NCBI GenBank assembly: GCA_017995875.1
Contig: JAGOIB010000012.1
Coordinates: forward strand, 1-29,904
Source: Saprospiraceae bacterium
GTDB taxonomy: Bacteria; Bacteroidota; Bacteroidia; Chitinophagales; Saprospiraceae
DNA: 29,904 bases
Direction of reading: 5' to 3'
Below are positions 21,843-29,531 of this stretch, piece by piece. The translations under genes were made by a program, and so were the position numbers. Within the stretch, counting starts at the first letter, position 1; every line of letters starts with the position of its first letter. The notes under the pieces are model-generated. The model was not told where the DNA came from. It saw only the letters and a program-made list of their open reading frames with translations, and made no database searches.

Positions 21843-24187
21843 TTGAATTTGAAATTCCAGGTGACAGAAGGAAGTATCGGGAAAATAGAAACTTTATAAG
21901 CTTTTACATCAGCTGTTCCGGACTGAAGATCTGTTTCATAATCTGTATATAAGAAAAAGGTATTCTTACGGTTGTAAGCATTGTAGATCGAGAACACCCA
22001 TTCAGACTTGAAATTTTTCTTACTGGTTGGGTTAGGAATCCAGGTAAGCGAAACATCCATGCGGTTGTATGGTTCCAGTCGCTGACTATTGCGGGGCCCA
22101 TAATCAGTTTGCAATTCACCATCAATTAGGTAAACCCTTTCCGCTGGTGTATAGGACTTTCCTGTCGCGTAGACAAAGACCAACCCGGCGATCAATTTTG
22201 GACTGATGGTATAGTTAGCTACAAAACTCATATCATGTGTTCTGTCATAGGTTGTTGGATATGTTCGACCGTTCTCAATATCAGGAAATGTTCGCTCCGT
22301 ACGACTCAGCGTGTAACTAATCCAACCATTCAATGCACCCCTGTTTTTACGAAGGAAAAATTCCATACCATATGCCTCACCGTCACCAAATACAAACTCA
22401 TTTTCTACCTGGTCAACGCTGTTATCCACATAACTCTCACGATAATCTATCTGATCTTTCAGTGATTTATAATAAGCTTCGACAGAGGCTTCAAATTCAT
22501 TCCTTCTGATATTTTGAAAATAACCAACCGCATATTGCCATCCCCGCTGAGGCTTCACGAGCTCGGAACTTGGCACCCAAACATCTGCAGGCAAGGTTGA
22601 TGAACTATTGCTGACAAGATGGAGATATTGCGTAGTGGCGGTAACACCGGCTTTAAAGGCCACATTTGGATTAAGCGTGGTATTCAAAAATATTCTTGGC
22701 TCGAGGGAACTATAGGTCTTAACCACTTCACCATCCTTGTACGTCTTGCCGGATATGCCTGATGTATATGGTCCTGTTTGTTGAAACATGGTGCCTCTCA
22801 ATCCAAGGTTAACACGAAACCAGGGATTTATCTTCCAGTCATCCTGAACGTATAATGCATACTCGTTGCCATACTTGGCGGTTGCTGTGTTTTCAAATTC
22901 TTCATCACCTGCACTTCCGGTAATGATGTTTGGGGTCAATCGATGATGCGTTGCATGAACCCCTGTTTTAACCTGGTGCTCATTGGATGGAAAATAATCA
23001 AAATCAAATTTGGCAGTAAAGTCCCGCACGCCCGAAAAAACATCGAATTCGAATTCTTCCTGTTTAAATCCGGCTTTGAACTGGTAATCATTGTAGATCG
23101 CTGAAAGATTGAAAAACAACTTATCATTAAAGAGATGATTCCATCTGAGCGTAGTGGTGGCATTTCCGTAAGGCAACTTAAATTCAAAATCGCGTCCGGG
23201 TTGCGCAAGAGTGAGCACGTCTCTTCCAAAATAACCACTCAGATACACACGATCCCTTTGCGAAAACTGATAATTTATTTTTGCATTGAAATCATAAAAG
23301 AAATAATTCGTTCCCGCGAAATCTGTCTGTTTCACAAGAGGCTGTGCGAGATCAAATCCATACGTACGGCGACCGCTGATCAGGAAACTACTTTTATTTT
23401 TAACAATCGGACCTTCAAGTGTGAGTCTGGATGAAATCAATCCAATACCCCCTTCACCTTGAAAGTCCTGGTTATTTCCTTCCTTCATTTGAATATCTAC
23501 GACCGATGCAAGACGCCCGCCATATACTGCAGGAATACCCCCTTTAATCAGGGTTGTATTTTTGATGGCATCAGAATTGAATACACTGAAGAAACCAAGA
23601 AAATGCCCGCTGTTGTAGACGACGGCCTCATCAAGGAGTACAAGGTTTTGATCTGCTCCTCCTCCACGGACATAAAAGCCTGCACTACCCTCTCCTGCAG
23701 AGGAAACGCCCGGTAATAACTGAAGTGTCTTGAGGATATCCACTTCTCCAAGTAATGCCGGAAGGATTTTAACCTGTTCGATAGGAAGACTCACCCTACC
23801 CATAGATGTACTCTGGACATTTTCATCATCTTCATCGGCGATAGCCGACACCACGACCTCCTGCATTTCTATTCCCTGGGTCAGGAGGACATTTAAAGTA
23901 GTATTCTCACTGAGGGTCAGCGTGTCTACATGCGTTTGGTAACCTAAAAAAGAAAAGGCAATACTTTGTACTCCTTCCGGAAGAGAAATCGAGTAAAATC
24001 CATACGTATTTGTAACTGTCCCTACAGACACATCATTCTCAAGGAATACATTCGCGCCGATCAGCGTTTCTCCGGATTCCATATCCTTTACATATCCACT
24101 GACTGTATGCCTGGCCTGCCCATGCAACATAACCACCAACAAGCACCAGCTAATAGTGAGTATCGTTCTGTTTAATTTATTCCTCAT
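21839..24187 (-). CDS. TonB-dependent receptor with carboxypeptidase-regulatory-like domain
   Basis: About 782 residues from the ATG at 24187, which starts a signal peptide (MRNKLNRTILTISWCLLVVM, cut near HGQ). The ORF reaches 24379, but the extra 64 residues lack signal-like character. Domain order: CarboxypepD_reg-like (HTVSGYVKDMESGETLIGANVF), plug (VKILPALLGEVDILKTLQLL, then FYVRGGGADQNLVLLDEA), beta barrel, ending in LPSVTWNFKFK. Most similar in layout to the receptor at 12725-15007. It is followed by DUF4249 with ATGA overlap and then by an oxidoreductase, suggesting uptake of one dedicated but unknown ligand. Confidence 0.93.
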   Translation of the reverse strand: MRNKLNRTILTISWCLLVVMLHGQARHTVSGYVKDMESGETLIGANVFLENDVSVGTVTNTYGFYSISLPEGVQSIAFSFLGYQTHVDTLTLSENTTLNVLLTQGIEMQEVVVSAIADEDDENVQSTSMGRVSLPIEQVKILPALLGEVDILKTLQLLPGVSSAGEGSAGFYVRGGGADQNLVLLDEAVVYNSGHFLGFFSVFNSDAIKNTTLIKGGIPAVYGGRLASVVDIQMKEGNNQDFQGEGGIGLISSRLTLEGPIVKNKSSFLISGRRTYGFDLAQPLVKQTDFAGTNYFFYDFNAKINYQFSQRDRVYLSGYFGRDVLTLAQPGRDFEFKLPYGNATTTLRWNHLFNDKLFFNLSAIYNDYQFKAGFKQEEFEFDVFSGVRDFTAKFDFDYFPSNEHQVKTGVHATHHRLTPNIITGSAGDEEFENTATAKYGNEYALYVQDDWKINPWFRVNLGLRGTMFQQTGPYTSGISGKTYKDGEVVKTYSSLEPRIFLNTTLNPNVAFKAGVTATTQYLHLVSNSSSTLPADVWVPSSELVKPQRGWQYAVGYFQNIRRNEFEASVEAYYKSLKDQIDYRESYVDNSVDQVENEFVFGDGEAYGMEFFLRKNRGALNGWISYTLSRTERTFPDIENGRTYPTTYDRTHDMSFVANYTISPKLIAGLVFVYATGKSYTPAERVYLIDGELQTDYGPRNSQRLEPYNRMDVSLTWIPNPTSKKNFKSEWVFSIYNAYNRKNTFFLYTDYETDLQSGTADVKAYKVSIFPILPSVTWNFKFK

Positions 24188-24424
24188 ATGATCGATGGGT
24201 AACGTAGAAGGGTGCATTTTGTTACGAAAATCTAAAAAAGTTTTGAAGATATCAGGGATTTCGTCGACAAAGGTGATCATGTTATGGAAGAAAACTCTAA
24301 AACCTTTATGACTGAATGACGTTATAATCTTATAAGGCCATCGGTATGAGGTGTCTTTTGATTCACAAATGAATTTCACGCATCATGGTGAGTTTTACAT
24401 ACTGTAATCAAAACACTACTTCAA

Positions 24425-24502
24425 ATGAAAATGATAGGACTAATCCTTGCTTGCTCGCTGGTGATTCCAATTACGCTCCTGCGTGCCGGTCTTTCCTTCT
24501 AA
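24425..24502 (+). CDS. Possible 25-residue hydrophobic peptide
   Basis: A very short ORF (ATG AAA ATG ATA ... TTC TAA) encodes a hydrophobic stretch with one cysteine, MKMIGLILACSLVIPITLL and a few more residues. It is in a gap of 336 bases between the receptor start at 24187 and the TraB gene end at 24524. No promoter box or ribosome-binding site is clear. It may be chance; the rest of that gap shows nothing I can name. Confidence 0.2.
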   Translation: MKMIGLILACSLVIPITLLRAGLSF

Positions 24503-24523
24503 AAAAATCGATGTGCTTTGTTG

Positions 24524-25306
24524 TTAATCTGCAGGGTTGAAATGTAAAGCGCGAATTTTGTATCCTTTCCTTCGCAGCTTTGAGATTATGCCCATAGGCC
24601 CGCTTAAATGTCCTGCACCAACAGTGATAAAATAACTCATGGAAAGATCAAAGGACTCTATTCTATCAACCATCACCTCATTTCTGTTATAAATAATCCG
24701 CTTTCGCAGTTGATGCATGGATGACCTGGTCATCTGGTACAGCAAATGGATCTCGCCCCTGGTATAATAATCAAGTGCCCTTGCCGTAAACTTCCGGATA
24801 CCCGAAGGCCTGGAACTAATGGTTTCAATTTGTTTATACAATGGCTTAGGATCAATCGAATGCAACAGCGTCAATTGTTCATGAGCAGATTCAAGCCCTT
24901 GCAGCTGACGGCCATGATCACGTGCATAATTCCACAAATGCTCATCTAGCGACACCGCATGGTCATTGACAAGGATATTTTGGGTGATACCGCTCAATAT
25001 CATCAAAGGATGGAGATGCAGATATCTCGTCATATCAAATTGAAATGACTTCATCAGTTGCTTTCTTATTTTTTGATACCCTGCCGGCGTAAATTGCTTC
25101 CGAAGGTCATATTCCGGCCCGTTCATTTGAATAGACAATGGATGGAGGTCCATTTCACCAACATAGACATCAGCCTGGAGGATCAGTGGATAGATTTCGT
25201 GACAGAACTGATATACACGCTCATCCCGGATGTGCATAGTACCAAACAACCAAGAAGGCTTCCCTTCCGGAGGCTGAAGAGACCAAAGTAATGATGTACT
25301 GCTCAA
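24524..25306 (-). CDS. TraB/GumN family protein
   Basis: A 260-residue TraB/GumN (Tiki-like) family protein. Conserved elements are WLFGTMHIRD near residues 19-28, the GLES core at about 138, RNEVMVDRI at about 207-216, and YFITVGAGHLSGPMGI near 226-241. Members have conserved GTMH and GxGH histidines thought to bind metal in a protease-like site. There is no signal peptide, unlike many GumN proteins. The only in-frame start in reach is TTG at 25306, because upstream codons run in the same frame from the lrp stop with no ATG or GTG. It lies 36 bases after lrp and is probably co-transcribed. Confidence 0.85.
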   Translation of the reverse strand: MSSTSLLWSLQPPEGKPSWLFGTMHIRDERVYQFCHEIYPLILQADVYVGEMDLHPLSIQMNGPEYDLRKQFTPAGYQKIRKQLMKSFQFDMTRYLHLHPLMILSGITQNILVNDHAVSLDEHLWNYARDHGRQLQGLESAHEQLTLLHSIDPKPLYKQIETISSRPSGIRKFTARALDYYTRGEIHLLYQMTRSSMHQLRKRIIYNRNEVMVDRIESFDLSMSYFITVGAGHLSGPMGIISKLRRKGYKIRALHFNPAD

Positions 25307-25342
25307 GATGTCTGACCCCGAAACATGTTGTCCGGTAGAGGT

Positions 25343-25813
25343 TTAGTAATGCAGAGGGAGCACCTTCCTGTTTTTGACGGTAGAAAGTGTCATCAGCGTT
25401 TTGAGCCGCTCTACTTCAGGGATTTGTGACAAGACATTGAACAATAAATTCTGATAGGCTTGCAGATCTTTACAGATGACTTTCAACAGGAAATCACCAT
25501 CCCCCGTAATGATATTGCATTCAGCTACCTCATCAATTTCATTGACTTTGCGCAGGAAATTTTCTGAAGCATTTTCTTTATGCCATCCGATATTGACTAG
25601 GATGAAGGTCTTGACAGTGAGTCCCAGGGACAACGGGTCCACTTCAGCATGATAGCTTTTGATAATCCCGTTTTTCTCCAATTTCTTAACCCGTTCCAAT
25701 GTAGGTGCGGGTGATAATCCGACCTTCTTGGACAAACTAAGATTAGTAATGTTGCTGTTTTCCTGCAACAATCGTAAAATCTGGAAATCTATTTTGTCAA
25801 GATCCTCAACCAT
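25343..25813 (-). CDS. Lrp/AsnC family transcriptional regulator
   Basis: A 156-residue Lrp family regulator. An N-terminal winged helix-turn-helix opens with DKIDFQILRLLQENSN and has LSLSKKVGLSPAPTLERVKKLEKNG as recognition helices (about 10-55). The C-terminal RAM/ACT-like domain has the effector-binding stretch ITGDGDFLLKV (about 108-118). I chose the ATG at 25813 because the family begins MxxLDxID. An in-frame GTG at 25864 would add 17 residues. It lies downstream of a dehydrogenase of amino acids, and its promoter is straddled by an inverted repeat, so autoregulation by an amino acid is likely. Confidence 0.94.
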   Translation of the reverse strand: MVEDLDKIDFQILRLLQENSNITNLSLSKKVGLSPAPTLERVKKLEKNGIIKSYHAEVDPLSLGLTVKTFILVNIGWHKENASENFLRKVNEIDEVAECNIITGDGDFLLKVICKDLQAYQNLLFNVLSQIPEVERLKTLMTLSTVKNRKVLPLHY

Positions 25814-25876
25814 GTAATTGTCATTTTCGGTTATGAAGAATTTAATGCTAATCGTCTTATACACTTATAGTATTCA

Positions 25877-25921
25877 GATTGGATCTATACCCTTCGAAAA
25901 ATACACGGTACAGATCCAATC
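25877..25921. promoter_or_regulatory. Inverted repeat straddling the lrp promoter
   Basis: Arms GATTGGATCTaTACC (25877-25891) and GGTAcAGATCCAATC (25907-25921) match at 14 of 15 positions around a 15-base spacer. The spacer holds the -7 box TATTTTTC (25896-25903, minus strand), one mismatch from TAnnTTTG, and TTG (25923-25925) lies 19 bases upstream of it. No T run follows, so an operator is more likely than a terminator. Confidence 0.7.
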
Positions 25922-25938
25922 ACAATACCTGTTTCCTG

Positions 25939-27369
25939 TTATGGGAAAATACCCAAACGAACATAGTCCCCTGATATTTTATTGAGGGCCACTACAAAGG
26001 CAGCTGACCTGAGGTCCTCAATCGTCTTTTTACGCTTTAATGTATCCCGGATTTCATCATAGGCATTGACCATTGTGTCTTCAAGTCCGGAACGCACAAG
26101 ATCAATTTCATCCGCACCATGTGTCAATACACCGCGTTCTTTTGCTCCAACACTGTGTCCTGTAAGACGTTCAACGGTTGATACAAGATTTGTCAAAGAG
26201 TTTTCCTGGAACCTTTTATCCATCCGGCCAAAACGCATATGCGAAAGGTTTTTCAACCACTCAAAATAAGACACTGTTACTCCACCGGCATTGAGATACA
26301 TGTCAGGAAGAATAACAATTCCCTTCTTGGCCAATATATCTGCAGCTTCAGACGTCACTGGCCCGTTAGCTGCTTCAGCAATAATTTTTGCTTTTACCTT
26401 TTTTGCATTCTCCGTGGTGATCTGATTTTCGAGAGCAGCAGGAACAAGGATGTCACATTGTATCGCGACCCAGTCATTTCTTTCCGGAAGTGTTTTAGTG
26501 CCCGGGAAACCAAGGATAGTGCCTTTGTCTTTACGGAACTTCAACAGTTTTTCCATATTGATTCCCTTTTCACTGACGATCGTACCTTCTATTTCTGAAA
26601 CACCTACGATGATGGCACCACCTTCTTCCTGTGAAATACTCCCTGAGTATGAACCTACATTTCCTAACCCCTGGATGACCATTGTCTTGCCGGCGATACC
26701 CGGTGTAAGACCGATCGCTTTTGCATCATCTGCATAGGATAAAAACTGACGGATGCCATAGTATACACCGCGACCTGTGGCTTCAGTTCTTCCCTTAATT
26801 CCATTCTGGCTTTCGGGTTTTCCGGTTACACAAGCTGCTGCATCAATCTCACCATGTTTAAAAGTCTGGTATGTATCAAGGATCCACGCCATCTCTCTGC
26901 TTCCCGTTCCATAATCTGGCGCCGGCACATCAAGACCAGGGCCAATGAAGTTCTTGCGGATAAGTTCCGTGGTATATCGACGTGTGATTTTTTCAAGTTG
27001 GTCCTCGGTATATTTCCTGGGACTGATTTTCACACCACCCTTGGCGCCTCCAAAAGGAACATCTACGAGAGCACATTTGTAACTCATCAATGCTGCAAGC
27101 GCCATGACTTCATCACGATTGACGAGATGGCTAAACCTGATGCCTCCTTTTGTTGGAAGGCGATGGTGACTATGCTGCACACGAAATGCTTCAATGACCT
27201 GATAGGTATTCCCGATCTTGACCGGGAAAGTCATTTCATATACCGAGTTGCACACTTTTATTTGTTCCAAAAGACCTTTCGGAATGGTGGTATGCGCTGC
27301 TGCTCTGTCAAAATTTCTGTTGACGCTCTCAAAGAAACTGAGATGTGGTTTACTACTTGTATTACTCAT
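25939..27369 (-). CDS. Glu/Leu/Phe/Val dehydrogenase
   Basis: A 476-residue amino-acid dehydrogenase that interconverts an amino acid and its 2-keto acid with ammonia and NAD(P). KGGIRF and MSYKCALVDVPFGGAKGG (about 70-115) contain the substrate- and catalysis-related lysines, APDYGTGSREMAWILD follows, and the cofactor fold has VIQGLGNVG. Length and hexamer-type motifs favour glutamate dehydrogenase, but leucine-type activity cannot be excluded. I chose ATG at 27369; the ORF extends to a TTG at 27387. The start lies inside the last codons of ccmD, an eight-base overlap, so it is in the ccm operon. An Lrp gene lies just downstream. Confidence 0.93.
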   Translation of the reverse strand: MSNTSSKPHLSFFESVNRNFDRAAAHTTIPKGLLEQIKVCNSVYEMTFPVKIGNTYQVIEAFRVQHSHHRLPTKGGIRFSHLVNRDEVMALAALMSYKCALVDVPFGGAKGGVKISPRKYTEDQLEKITRRYTTELIRKNFIGPGLDVPAPDYGTGSREMAWILDTYQTFKHGEIDAAACVTGKPESQNGIKGRTEATGRGVYYGIRQFLSYADDAKAIGLTPGIAGKTMVIQGLGNVGSYSGSISQEEGGAIIVGVSEIEGTIVSEKGINMEKLLKFRKDKGTILGFPGTKTLPERNDWVAIQCDILVPAALENQITTENAKKVKAKIIAEAANGPVTSEAADILAKKGIVILPDMYLNAGGVTVSYFEWLKNLSHMRFGRMDKRFQENSLTNLVSTVERLTGHSVGAKERGVLTHGADEIDLVRSGLEDTMVNAYDEIRDTLKRKKTIEDLRSAAFVVALNKISGDYVRLGIFP

Positions 27370-27574
27370 TTTTTTGCCGTTTTTCAATTTTTGAAATTTT
27401 TCGATCCAATTGGATCATATACACGAAAAGGGTTAGCAGAATGATCAGACAGACACCTGCCACAACATAAATTTTGCCTATGCTCCTGATAAAATCAGGT
27501 GCTGTTTCGCCCTGGCCAAACGCAGTCTGCGCAACCAAAAGGGTAATAAGCAGTATAAAGCCTTTGATTTTCAT
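27362..27574 (-). CDS. ccmD: CcmD family protein
   Basis: A 70-residue protein: signal peptide-like start (MKIKGFILLITLLVAQTAFGQ), a short periplasmic stretch, then one membrane segment (about 38-56, YVVAGVCLIILLTLFVYM) and a basic cytoplasmic tail (DRKISKIEKRQ). This is the layout of Bacteroidota CcmD, which helps release haem-loaded CcmE from the CcmABC complex. The ORF continues upstream to 27670 into ccmC, but the start at 27574 is the one before the signal peptide. Assigned from length, topology and position directly after ccmC. Confidence 0.8.
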   Translation of the reverse strand: MKIKGFILLITLLVAQTAFGQGETAPDFIRSIGKIYVVAGVCLIILLTLFVYMIQLDRKISKIEKRQKNE

Positions 27575-27618
27575 AGTCTGCTGAAAAAGCCCATAAATAT
27601 GAAAAGATTTATCCAACT

Positions 27619-28689
27619 TCATAGGATTCCTTTTAGCTTGTCTGTCCGGTATACCAACTGGCTTATCCATAAGCCAAGCAGAATAAACCCTATCACTGCG
27701 GGGTAAAACACCATACGCATCGTATTGTCAAGATCCTCGCCCCCAAGGGCCGGATTTCCCCCATTGCCGGGATGAAGGCTATCCGTCATCCTTGGAATGA
27801 TAAAAAGCAATGGAATCACGAGAACAAAAGCAAACATATTGTAACCGGCCGTTAACCGGGCTTTTTGCATATCATCTTCCACCGAGGACCTCATGACCAT
27901 CAGGGCAGCGTAGATCAACAAACAGATGGCAGACATATTCTGCTTTACATCCCAGCTCCAATAGGCATTCCATGTGTTCTTTGCCCAAAGCATACCTGTC
28001 ATTAATCCCAGGGCACCGAAGACAAGACCAACTTTGATAAATGCTACACTCTTCCGGTCAAAATCAATATCTCCTTTTTTATAATACTTAAGACTATACC
28101 ATGCGCTGACACTGAAGAGGATGATCATCGAAAACCACATAGGAACATGGAAATAGGTATTGCGTATTGTTTCTGCAAGGATATTCCTAAAGGGATATTG
28201 CATACCTGCTTTTGTATGAACATTCTCAATCTTATGCTGGTACCAGAGCTTTAAATCTGCCGTATCCTGAACAGCTGCGGGAGTGATAAATACTGCATTG
28301 GGGAGAACACTGGTGCCATCCTGGTGGTGATCCAACACCAATGACAATGGATATGCTTCCTGTCTGAATGGAAATGCGGATGGAATGTAAAAACTGGCTG
28401 ACAAGTTGCGATCATCAAAGGCCTGCACATGTTGGGCGGCAAGTACTGTATCGCCTGTCAAACGAAGCCAGGCCCTTAAATGAGCCGAATCAGCTAAAAA
28501 GGAGGTATTGTAGCCGGTTACATCCAAAACAATCAGTTCGCCGGCTGAGGCTTTCTCCGGGGAAACCTTGATAATACCTGGTTTAAGAGGGACAATCCAA
28601 CCTGCAATGAAAACATAGATCAGGATGCCCATAGCTGCCCATTTCCATGCTGCAAGTCGAAATGTTGATTTCCCGGTTGATTGCTCCAT
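27619..28689 (-). CDS. ccmC: Haem exporter protein CcmC (CcsA family) with periplasmic extension
   Basis: A 356-residue inner-membrane protein that presents haem to CcmE for cytochrome c maturation. The family core lies in the C-terminal half: HVPMW (181-185) with a haem-ligand histidine, the tryptophan-rich WWD motif WAKNTWNAYWSWD (235-247) on the periplasmic side, and a second histidine in DSLHPGNGG near 315. It is longer than proteobacterial CcmC (about 240) because residues 36-160, between the first and second membrane segments, form a beta-rich, Ig-like periplasmic domain. I chose ATG at 28689; the longer ORF begins at a TTG. It starts one base after the ccmB stop. Confidence 0.92.
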   Translation of the reverse strand: MEQSTGKSTFRLAAWKWAAMGILIYVFIAGWIVPLKPGIIKVSPEKASAGELIVLDVTGYNTSFLADSAHLRAWLRLTGDTVLAAQHVQAFDDRNLSASFYIPSAFPFRQEAYPLSLVLDHHQDGTSVLPNAVFITPAAVQDTADLKLWYQHKIENVHTKAGMQYPFRNILAETIRNTYFHVPMWFSMIILFSVSAWYSLKYYKKGDIDFDRKSVAFIKVGLVFGALGLMTGMLWAKNTWNAYWSWDVKQNMSAICLLIYAALMVMRSSVEDDMQKARLTAGYNMFAFVLVIPLLFIIPRMTDSLHPGNGGNPALGGEDLDNTMRMVFYPAVIGFILLGLWISQLVYRTDKLKGIL

Positions 28690-28690
28690 A

Positions 28691-29341
28691 TTAAGAACGC
28701 CAAAGATAGGGAAACAACCACAGGGACATACCAACTACCAGGGATATAATGCTCGAAAGCAGCATCATTTCATTCCATGGATTTTCATCAGGTGTAGTGC
28801 CTGATGCATAGGCTGTTAACCGAAGGATATTGATCAATAAAGGAATCATTAGTGGCAATGCCATAACAGCGGTAAGAGAAGCATTTTGCTGTGTTTTGAT
28901 GGCAATGGATGTGATCAGGGTCAACAGAAAGGATAAGCCGGTGCAAGCCATTAACCCCGTCGTTAGAAACCATCCAAATCTAATAATATGGTTGCCGGCC
29001 ATCACATAGAGCACAAACCATAGCACCAGGAATATAAACAGGAGTAGAAATAGATTGTATAGCACCTTGGCCACGAAGAGCTCTAACGGGTGATAAAGGG
29101 TATAATAATAGAAGTAGCGCCCCTCGCTTTCCTTGCCAAATGTCTTCAATACAGCCATAAGGGAGCAAAAGAGAAAAATAACCCAAAAGGTCAATCCCCA
29201 TTCTTTGGCAGGTAGCTGTCTCCAGATGGAAAACACAATAAAAGAGGAAGAAAGCACATATAATACTATACCGGAGAGGGCATAACGCTCACGCAATTCT
29301 ATACGGGCTTCAGTGGCAACGAGGGTTAATATCCGATTCAT
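28691..29341 (-). CDS. ccmB: Haem exporter protein CcmB
   Basis: A 216-residue membrane subunit of the CcmAB ABC transporter of cytochrome c maturation (system I). Six hydrophobic segments are visible: about 20-38, 48-65, 90-118, 124-145, 153-175 and 188-213. The conserved YYYTLYHPLELFVAK stretch (about 78-92) contacts the ATPase. The start is ATG 29341; a TTG at 29353 lies upstream in frame. The gene for ATPase CcmA is not adjacent in this window, and CcmE is absent too. Confidence 0.93.
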   Translation of the reverse strand: MNRILTLVATEARIELRERYALSGIVLYVLSSSFIVFSIWRQLPAKEWGLTFWVIFLFCSLMAVLKTFGKESEGRYFYYYTLYHPLELFVAKVLYNLFLLLFIFLVLWFVLYVMAGNHIIRFGWFLTTGLMACTGLSFLLTLITSIAIKTQQNASLTAVMALPLMIPLLINILRLTAYASGTTPDENPWNEMMLLSSIISLVVGMSLWLFPYLWRS

Positions 29342-29350
29342 ATCCTGCCG

Positions 29351-29358
29351 CAAAGATA
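29351..29358 (-). promoter_or_regulatory. -7 box of the ccmB operon
   Basis: TATCTTTG on the minus strand matches TAnnTTTG and lies 10 bases before the ATG at 29341, predicting a leader of only a few bases. A TTG at 29370-29372 is too close (11 bases) for a standard -33, so the element is uncertain. Confidence 0.4.
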
Positions 29359-29500
29359 GCAGGGATTGGCAAGGGCCCGGTGGATTTGAATTTCGAGGAA
29401 CTAAATGCTTAAAACCCCGGAAGCCCTAAATATCTATTCTATTGGGAAGGGCTAAAAGTTTATGGATTTAATTGATATATTACAAATAAATATAATGTAT

Positions 29501-29508
29501 TACCTTTG
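29501..29508 (+). promoter_or_regulatory. Candidate -7 box of the LysM gene
   Basis: TACCTTTG matches TAnnTTTG and lies 23 bases before the ATG at 29532. A TTG at 29472-29474 is 26 bases upstream, longer than usual, so only the -7 box is supported. Confidence 0.4.
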
Positions 29509-29531
29509 TCATAATCAATGATTTGTTTTTA

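Noticed and set aside
26854..27444. 196-residue plus-strand ORF
   Set aside because: It is entirely antisense to the glutamate/leucine-type dehydrogenase and ccmD, with no domain or signal sequence; a shadow frame.
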